A stretch of 64,000 nucleotides of DNA, taken from NCBI RefSeq assembly GCF_027579695.1, contig NC_083589.1:38233835-38297834 (forward strand), given 5' to 3'. Positions within the stretch are counted from its first letter, which is position 1; the number at the start of each line of letters is the position of its first letter. Positions 58,001-64,000 of this stretch are shown here, one piece after another. Source of the DNA: Neoarius graeffei. Taxonomy: Eukaryota > Chordata > Actinopteri > Siluriformes > Ariidae. The translations under genes were made by a program, and so were the position numbers. Under the pieces are notes generated by a model. That model had not been told where the DNA came from. It worked only from the letters and a program-made list of their open reading frames with translations, and ran no database searches.

Positions 58001-59679
58001 CGCCTTTGGATACATTTTTGCATGTGTGTAGACTCGCTGTGTTTACCCATTCCACCCATTCACAGTGTGTGACAGCAGATGTTCAGGCTGTAAAGGGCCA
58101 GGACCTGGGAACTGCCTGGCCTGTGCTGAAGGCTACAAGGACGAAGAGGGCACCTGTACAGGTACACGTCGAATTCTGACGGCAGCTTTAACTCAGTCAG
58201 CGTGTTTGTTTTGTGTTTTATAGATCTGATAATGTTACCGCTTTGTTCTTTCTCTCAGACGTGGACGAGTGCGAGCTGCCTGACGCAGTGTGTACAGAGG
58301 AACACCAGGAGTGTGTCAACACTAATGGCAGCTATAAGTGTCAGTGTGCAGGAGGATTTGAAGAGCATGATGGAGTGTGTGTTGAGCAAGCACAACCAGG
58401 TATCTTTTAGAATTAACCTTGAAAAGTTATTAGATATTTACTTGAGGCTGTTATTTCGGATCTAGCACGTGTCGCATGTACATTTCGGTTTTCAATCCAG
58501 AGTTACTTTCAGTCTTTGGTCACAGGCACAATGTAAAAATATTTCACTGAATGCGTTTACATGCACATCCAAATCGAGCTGCTGTCGGTAATCGAGCTAA
58601 GGGTCCCAGCAGGGGTGCCAGAGAAATCCAATCCTACATGCACACAAGGAAATCGAGCTGTTGTGTGAGGTACATTGTGTACCCGAGCCACAGGTGGCGC
58701 TACACGCCCCATCGTGTTGGTACACTTCCGGTTGTCGTCATGAAGAAGAGCTATTCAAGAGTGTAAACAAAGTTATCAGTTCCGTGTTCACAAGAAGAAC
58801 GACGACGAGGACAGCAACGTCGAGATATATTTTATATATTCAACTCCTTAAGCTGAATGAGCATGAACTCTATCTCCTCATTGCTCCAGAAGTGCATGTT
58901 TCTACTACTGTTGTCATGCCGACCGAGGCTGTTGTGTTTCCCGCTTGTGGTCTCGTCACTTCCGGAAGGGGCAGTGCTGAAGTAAGTAGCTCGACTACGT
59001 AGCTCGATAGGGTTTACATGCACTAAGTAGCTCGGCTACAATCGCATAATCTAGGTCGCGTAGCTCGATTACGAGAAATCCAGTTCGGTTCGATTTCAGC
59101 CGAGCTAAGGTGTTTCCATGGCATTTAGAACTTCGATTTCAGTCGAGCTACGGCAGAAATTCGATTTTCTCTGTGCATGTAAACGCACTGAATGATATTA
59201 GCTAGACATGTAAATATCCAGCAATTCCTAAATGGAAAAAAGAGAGAAATCTGATCAGAAACTGCTGATCTGTCCAAGTGTCCTAACTTAAGCATGCTTG
59301 ATTGAAAGCCCATTGCCACGCCAGTGAAGCAGAATTCAAATTCAGAATGAGTGTATATTTGTATAAAACAATAAAGTTAACCAGTTTGAACGTTGCAATA
59401 CAAGGACAAGATATTTATTCAATTGACTATAGGTCGAAAAGGATTTGCAAATCATTGCATTGTTTTTATTTTATTTGTTTTACACAGCGTCCCAACTTTT
59501 TTTAAATCTCTTGTCATATGATGATGAAGATGGTGGTTGTTGTTATTATCAGCTTTTGCTCATTACTTTCTCAGACTGAGACTAATTTTTCCTATTTTGT
59601 GTCCTCAGGGGACAGTCAGGAAGGACCTGTTGAGGATACTGTGGACACACAAACTTTAACAGAACACCAAGACCTGTGA
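52094..59679 (+). CDS. creld2: CRELD2, ER-resident cysteine-rich EGF-like protein
   Basis: Ten exons: 52094-52225, 52588-52670, 52858-52968, 53964-54055, 54131-54307, 57244-57342, 57534-57617, 58066-58161, 58259-58399, 59609-59679; 1,086 nt, 361 codons plus stop, all GT-AG and in phase. Start at 52094 (MPLSHMASLL...) gives a signal peptide of about 25 residues; the alternative ATG at 52109 would also do. The mature start holds CxxC 'CTTC'. Next come the WE-rich region 'KKNFGGGNTAWEE' (~50-110), an EGF module in exon 5 ('HGNGQCDGDG...CTCDHGYEGEFC'), CxxC-rich furin-like repeats in exons 6 and 8, and two calcium-binding EGF modules in exons 7 and 9 ('DIDEC', 'DVDEC'). The C-terminus HQDL resembles the REDL retention-like tail of human CRELD2. 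Known role: UPR-induced disulfide/folding factor in the ER and secreted in part. Introns 1, 3, 5 and 9 carry transposons. Confidence 0.95.
52319..52560 (-). mobile_element. LINE 3' UTR fragment in creld2 intron 1
   Basis: It begins 'agaatctttttattgtcgtt' and ends 'gggaaagaaactgtttttaa', parallel to the start of the LINE fragment at 61674 ('gattctttattgtcattgca ... ggggaagaaactattttgg'). Only the 3' UTR is left. Confidence 0.65.
52985..53860 (-). repeat. Old SINE split by a DNA transposon, creld2 intron 3
   Basis: SINE words 'gtgagctggagccaatccca' (52985-53104) and 'cattcacattcccattcaca ... aaccactgcaccaccgtgcc' (53621-53855) are separated by the 516-bp element at 53105. It is more diverged than the other copies. 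Confidence 0.75.
53105..53620. mobile_element. Non-autonomous DNA transposon with ~47-bp inverted ends
   Basis: CCCCTTTTCCACCAAAGCAG... at the left is inverted at the right as ...TTTGGTGGAAAAGGGG, continuing through 'TTCCAGGGCTGGTTCGGGGC'. The flanks 'taacacat' and 'taacagag' may be a diverged 8-bp duplication, which would suggest a hAT. No transposase frame. Confidence 0.75.
54590..55160. other. creld2 intron 5, no feature recognised
   Basis: AT-rich intron sequence without ORFs, recognisable repeats or inverted ends that I can support. Confidence 0.5.
55166..55531 (+). repeat. tRNA-derived SINE with 15-bp target duplication
   Basis: AAGTATGTAGCATAG flanks both sides (55151-55165 and 55532-55546). 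The head, body and 'gataaagcagctagagata' end are complete; it is one of the least diverged copies, so recent. Confidence 0.92.
55690..56040 (+). repeat. tRNA-headed SINE, long-tail subtype, head truncated
   Basis: It starts inside the B-box region ('gtcctgggttcgagcccagc') and runs through 'cccttgagcgaggcacctaa' to 'cttcagatgggttaaatgca' and an 'aataaagttgtgcg' end. Same subtype as 1-275 and 18759-19080. Confidence 0.75.
56952..57186. repeat. Long inverted repeat (hairpin) in creld2 intron 5
   Basis: Arms of about 95 bp: 'GTTTAAAACCCTTTGGTGAC' onward to 'AACTAAAATACAA' (56952-57047) are inverted at 57095-57186. The loop is about 47 bp. Only a few mismatches or small gaps occur. It ends 57 bp before creld2 exon 6. 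Confidence 0.85.
58554..59185. mobile_element. Non-autonomous DNA transposon, copy 2 (CGTTTACATGCAC ends), 9-bp duplication
   Basis: CGTTTACATGCAC and GTGCATGTAAACG ends are bounded by CACTGAATG on both sides (58545-58553, 59186-59194). A 9-bp duplication fits Mutator-like elements better than hAT, although 8 bp cannot be excluded. Lies in creld2 intron 9. Confidence 0.78.
59330..59520. mobile_element. Tc1-B terminal relic
   Basis: 'gaatgagtgtatatttgtat', 'ttgcaaatcattgcattgtt' and 'cagcgtcccaacttttttta' correspond to the right end of the Tc1-B family at 48990-49110 and 51470-51520. It ends about 90 bp before the last creld2 exon. Confidence 0.6.
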
Positions 59680-60443
59680 ACTGTGTTTGGCGTTCTCAAG
59701 TCAGCCACTAGCAGGCAGTAATGGCTCTGAAAATATTTTGACCACCACATGGTATTTACTGTACGTATTTGACAAACTGCACTTGCGTACCGGGCAAACA
59801 TGGGTAACTCTTTATTCCGGTGGAAAATGGGACCGTGTCAAACCCAAGCACTGCTGCTCAAACAAGAAAATGTTGTCTGGTTTTTAAATATTTTTTTTTT
59901 CCTTCCTTTGTGAAGTAAAATAGTCGCACCACACTGTCTCCTCTTCATTTTGTGTAGAAGTTTCTTTGTTAGAGTTAGTCATTTTGGGTCCTGGTGGTCT
60001 GGAGTAATTTGTATGTGAGAATGAGAAATAATACAATACTGCATTAAGAAAAATGAAATCTATTTAATGGTATGCTTTGGTCCTTTTGGTGAAAGTATTT
60101 GCAAATTCAGAGGGTTTTTTTTCTCCTCTCTTTTCCCTCCCTCCCTGGACACATTCAGAAAGAATCTTACCTTTGTAAGAGTTTCTTTTTAAAGCTTATT
60201 CACAAAACTGCTGCAGAAACATTAACTGAGGAAATTCTATGCGAAGAAGAATGGTGGAGTTGGCAGTGCTGTGGATGTTTTTCCATGAATGAATAATAAT
60301 AATAATAATAATGTTGAGTGATAGACAAACAAAATCCCCATGCTTATAATAATTACTTGGGTGATTTTATTAATTAAAAGTAAAGAAAGATTAGGTCCAA
60401 TATAAATTATTTTATTAATGATCTGTACTTATTAACAACTCTG
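59680..60443 (+). other. creld2: creld2 3' flank / 3' UTR
   Basis: No ORF of note. I see no canonical AATAAA before the next transposon; the variant AATACA near 60031 might serve. An (AAT)n run lies at 60294-60311. Confidence 0.4.
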
Positions 60444-62946
60444 CAATGGTACTTGAAAGTTTGTGAACCCTTTAGAATTTTCTATATTTCTGCATAAATA
60501 TGACCTAAAACAGCATCAGATTTTCACACAAGTCCTAAAAGTAGATAAAGAGAACCCAGTTAAACAAACGAGACAAAAATATTATACTTGGTCATTTATT
60601 TATTGAGGAAAGTGATCCAATATTACATATCTGTGAGTGGCAAAAGTATGTGAACCTCTAGGATGAGCAGTTAATTTGAAGGTGAAATTAGAGTCAGGTG
60701 TTTTCAATCAATGGGACGACAATCAGGTGTGAGTGGGCACCCTGTTTTATTTAAAGAACAGGGATCTATCAAAGTCTGATCTTCACAACACATGTTTGTG
60801 GAAGTGTATCATGGCACAAACAAAGGAGATTTCTGAGGACCTCAGAAAAAGTGTTGTTGATGCTCATCAGGCTGGAAAAGGTTACAAAACCATCTCTAAA
60901 GAGTTTGGACTCCACCAATCCACAGTCAGACAGATTGTGAACAAATAGAGGAAATTCAAGGCCATTGTTACCCTCCCCAGGAGTGGTCGACCAACAAAGA
61001 TCACTCCAAGAGCAAGGCGTGTAATAGTCGGTGAGGTCACAAAGGACCCCAGGGTAACTTCTAAGCAACTGATGGCCTCTCTCACATTGGCTAATGTTCA
61101 TGAGTCCACCATCAGGAAAACACTGAACATCAATGGTGTGCATGGCAGGGTTGCAAGGAGAAAGCCACTGCTCTCCCAAAAGAACATTGCTGCTCGTCTA
61201 CAGTTTGCTAAAGATCACGTGGACAAGCCAGAAGGCTATTGGAAAAATGTTTTGTGGACGGATGAGACCAAAATAGAACTTTTGGTTTAAATGAGCAGCG
61301 TTATGTTTGGAGAAAGGAAAACCCTGCATTCCAGCATAAGAACCTTATCCCATCTGTGAAACATGGTGGTGGTAGTATCATGGTTTGGGCCTGTTTTGTT
61401 GCATCTGGGCCAGGATGGCTTGCCATGATTGATGGAACAATGAATTCTGAATTATACCAGCGAATTCGAAAGGAAAATGTCAGGACATCTGTCCATGAAC
61501 TGAATCTCAAGAGAAGGTGGGTCATGCAGCAAGACAACGACCCTAAGCACACAAGTCGTTCTACCAAAGAATGGTTAAAGAAGAATAAAGTTAATGCTTT
61601 GGAATGGTCAAGTCAAAGTCCTGACCTTAATCCAATCAAAATGTTGTGGAAGGACCTGAAGTGAGCAGTTCATTGATTGATTGATTCTTTATTGTCATTG
61701 CACATTACTATACAACGAAACGCTGTTTGAGGGCTCAGATCACAGCAGCATATCAATAAATAAAAAAAATTATGTGTATATTTTACACACACACACACAA
61801 CCTTTTAAAAGCAGCATAATGGCATATAAGCAGCAGTATAAATTGTAGTATGTAATTATTTAACCTAGCAAAACACAGCAAGGTGCAGAGTGAGAGTCCA
61901 AGTCCGGATCAGGCCTCCAGCAGAGTTTTTACAGCCCTGGGGAAGAAACTATTTTGGTGTCTTGCTGTTTGTGACTTTATGACCCTAAGCCTTCCAGAGG
62001 GAAGGGTGTCAAAAAGACATTGTCCGGGGTGAGTGCAGTCAATCCTAATTTTTGTGGCTCTGTTTCTCAGCCTGCCAGATTAGATCTGTTCCAGGGATTG
62101 GAGAGGGGTACCAATAATTTTAGATGCAGTCTTGATGATCCGCTTCAGATCTTTCCTCTCCTCTGAGGTGCAGCTGGAGAACCACACTATGCATCCATAG
62201 CTCAGAACACTTTGTATGGTGCACTGGTAGAAGTTGGTGAGGAGCTTCTGTGAGAGCCCAGTTTTCCTCAGGGATCGCAGGAAGAAGAGTCTCTGCTGGG
62301 CCTTCTTCAACATCTCTCTGGTGTTCACTCCTCATGTCAGGTCCTCTGAGAGGTGAACACCGACATACTTGAAGGTCCCCATCTGTTCCACCTCCTCTCC
62401 AGGGATCACCAGGCTGGCATTTGTTTTATCCGGTCGTTTGCTGAAGTCAATGACAAGCTCCTTTGTTTTGTTGGTGTTGAGGAGCAAGTCATTGTTCTGA
62501 CACCAAGATGTGAGGGCCTGAACTTCCTCTCTGTAGGCTGCCTCATCGCTGTTGGTTATCAACCCCACCACATGTGAGGAAACCCACCAACATCCCAGAG
62601 TTGAAGCTGTTCTGTACGGAGGAATGGGCTAAAAATCCTCCAAGCCGGTGTGCAGGACTGATCAACAGTTACCGGAAACGTTTAGTTGCAGTTATTGCTG
62701 CACAAGGGGGTCACACCAGATACTGAAAGCAAAGGTTCACATACTTTTGCCACTCACAGATATGTAATATTGGATCATTTTCCTCAATAAATAAATGACC
62801 AAGTATAACATCTTTGTCTCATTTGTTTAACTGGGTTCTCTTTATCTACTTTTAGGATTTGTGTGAAAATCTGATGTTGTTTTAGGTCATATTTATGCAG
62901 AAATATAGAAAATTCTAAAGGGTTCACAAACTTTCAAGCACCACTG
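60444..62946 (+). mobile_element. Tc1-like transposon (family A, copy 2), carrying a LINE fragment
   Basis: The ends match copy 1 (43369-44978) with CACCACTG(TA) at the right and an eroded CAATGGTACTTG at the left. The transposase on the plus strand (about 60811-61664) starts 'MAQTKEISEDLRKSVVDAHQ' and stops at a TAG (W position of the 'RKF' block), then continues in other frames to '[20 protein letters not shown]' and 'PDLNPIKMLWKDLK' (second Asp and final acidic block region). A 0.9-kb LINE fragment is inserted at 61674-62570. Confidence 0.88.
61674..62570 (-). mobile_element. LINE 3' fragment (Rex1/L2-like reverse transcriptase C-terminus)
   Basis: Minus strand, 62571-62080, reads (with a shift) 'SWCQNNDLLLNTNKTKELVI', 'FKYVGVHLSEDLT' and 'KKAQQRLFFLRSLRK', the RT thumb/C-terminal part. 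The UTR ends in a (TCAA/TGAT)n tail at 61674. Removing it rejoins the Tc1 sequence 'gtgagcagttcat|gtgaggaaaccc'. It is 5' truncated. Confidence 0.82.
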
Positions 62947-62948
62947 TA

Positions 62949-63774
62949 CCTTGTAAATGCGCAGTATACAGTAACTGATAGCAGGTTTGCCAGGTAGCTA
63001 CTGTAAATGATAATGAAGCTCTCTACTTTATCATATTCTCTAACGCATTGACCTGATTTTTGATGGTTTTTGCAACCGTATGACATGCGTATGAACGACG
63101 AACGTGCACCAGCACAGGGAACGTGATCGTAAGTGCAAGGCAACATACTGTATCTCATTAACACTTGACCACCGGACAATGAAATTTCTATCTTTATTTA
63201 CATAAGATAGATGGGTTTTTATCCAGCACTTATTTTTAATTTGTTTTTTCAAAATAATGTGGGATTATTTACTAAAACATTTTGTGGAAAATATTGATGG
63301 GGGGGGATTTATAGCAGGCAGTGTATCTTTTGCATTGTATGCTTTTTTTTCTTTGACCCCGAGCGTTTTTTTTTTTAACTCTACACATTTGTGTAAACAT
63401 AATTATTGTATGGTTCAATAGCAATTATGTGCATTTTTCCTTAGTTTTGGATAATCTAAATCTACCCTGGATCGATATCGATTAGTTTTTATGTTCAGTA
63501 GTAACGATATAGTAATGGTGTAAGGTGAAAGTGCTGGTTCACTCCTGTCCACCAGGCACCCAGCAGAATCCTATCACAATAAATGTTGTGGTGTTTCTGC
63601 TGCATGGCATGCAGTGTTAGAGAGAGGAATAAATATGTATTTGTAACTGCAGTGCGCATCTCATCATTGGTATCACTGTCACAAGACAATGCAGCAATTT
63701 ATTGATGCAAAATTCACTACACAATTCATTGTTTCATACGCTTTAATATTATTATTCTATTCAGGTTGATTTTC
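62949..63774. other. Intergenic, no gene recognised
   Basis: AT-rich sequence with homopolymer runs. No ORF or repeat with definable ends. PIM3, expected next by human gene order, is not present up to the window edge. Confidence 0.6.
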
Positions 63775-63974
63775 ATCTCATCTCATTATCTGTAGCCACT
63801 TTATCCTGTTCTACAGGGTCGCAGGCAAGCTGTAGCCTATCCCAGCTGACTACAGGCGAAAGGTGGGGTACACCCTGGACAAGTCGCCAGGTCATCACAG
63901 GGCTGACACATAGACACAGACAACCATTCACACTCACATTCATACCTACGGTCAATTTAGAGTCACCAGTTAAC
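63775..63974 (-). repeat. tRNA-derived SINE, cut by the next element
   Basis: The 3' half in reverse orientation ('catctcatctcattatctgt' to 'agtcaccagttaac'). The SINE stops at 63974 where foreign sequence begins. Confidence 0.85.
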
Positions 63975-64000
63975 AGAGGTGGAAAGAGTACTAAAATATT
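63975..64000. mobile_element. Probable hAT end at window edge
   Basis: 'CAGAGGTGGAAAGAGTACTA' immediately follows the broken SINE. 'CAG(A/G)GGTGGAAAGAGTACT' is a TIR I associate with fish hAT elements. The rest is outside the window. Confidence 0.5.

Noticed and set aside
58400-59608. creld2 intron 9 donor GTATCTTTT looks like a U12 GT-type site
   Set aside because: One mismatch to GTATCCTTT and no TTCCTTRAY branch motif near the acceptor; the acceptor has a normal pyrimidine-rich AG. It is read as an ordinary U2 intron.
62949-64000. PIM3 expected to the right of creld2
   Set aside because: No kinase-like frame is seen before the window ends.

Overview
The window is vertebrate nuclear DNA from a teleost fish. 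Split genes with GT-AG introns, fish Tc1 elements, an RTE-type LINE, hAT and Harbinger non-autonomous elements and many copies of one tRNA-headed SINE all point that way. That SINE family is one I associate with ostariophysans, perhaps a catfish; the species guess is weak. Four protein-coding genes are readable, in the order brd1 (minus, 3' part outside the window), zbed4 (plus), alg12 (minus), creld2 (plus). From memory this is the order and orientation on human 22q13.33, so the block is conserved synteny. PIM3, the next human neighbour, is not in the window. Layout: bases 1-18.6 kb hold six coding exons of brd1 (HBO1/MOZ-type acetyltransferase scaffold; EPL-like region, PHD-knuckle-PHD, bromodomain) separated by introns packed with transposons. 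The gap 18.6-27 kb holds the divergent brd1/zbed4 promoters, a probable zbed4 5' UTR exon and a repeat-rich intron. zbed4 is one 3.7-kb coding exon at 27.0-30.8 kb, a domesticated hAT transposase with four BED fingers. alg12 occupies 33.1-41.4 kb; I could place all nine coding exons in frame (490 aa). From 41.4 to 52.1 kb lies a 10.7-kb intergenic block made almost wholly of nested mobile elements. creld2 runs 52.1-59.7 kb; all ten coding exons join in frame (361 aa). The rest (59.7-64 kb) is 3' flank with Tc1, LINE and SINE sequence. How the genes relate: BRD1 and ZBED4 are nuclear chromatin/DNA-binding proteins on divergent promoters. ALG12 (lumenal dolichol-linked mannosyltransferase) and CRELD2 (lumenal EGF/CxxC protein with a retention-like tail) both serve ER protein folding. 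The creld2 promoter carries one exact and one near-exact ER stress response element. Points most worth checking: an alg12 intron with exact U12-type donor and branch-site motifs but, in frame, an AA rather than AC end; a second alg12 intron with a GC donor; the ERSE pair; a four-level transposon nest, ordered by target-site duplications, lying between alg12 and creld2; and three long DNA hairpins. I found no CRISPR array, rRNA, functional tRNA gene or evidence of a new defence or biosynthetic system.
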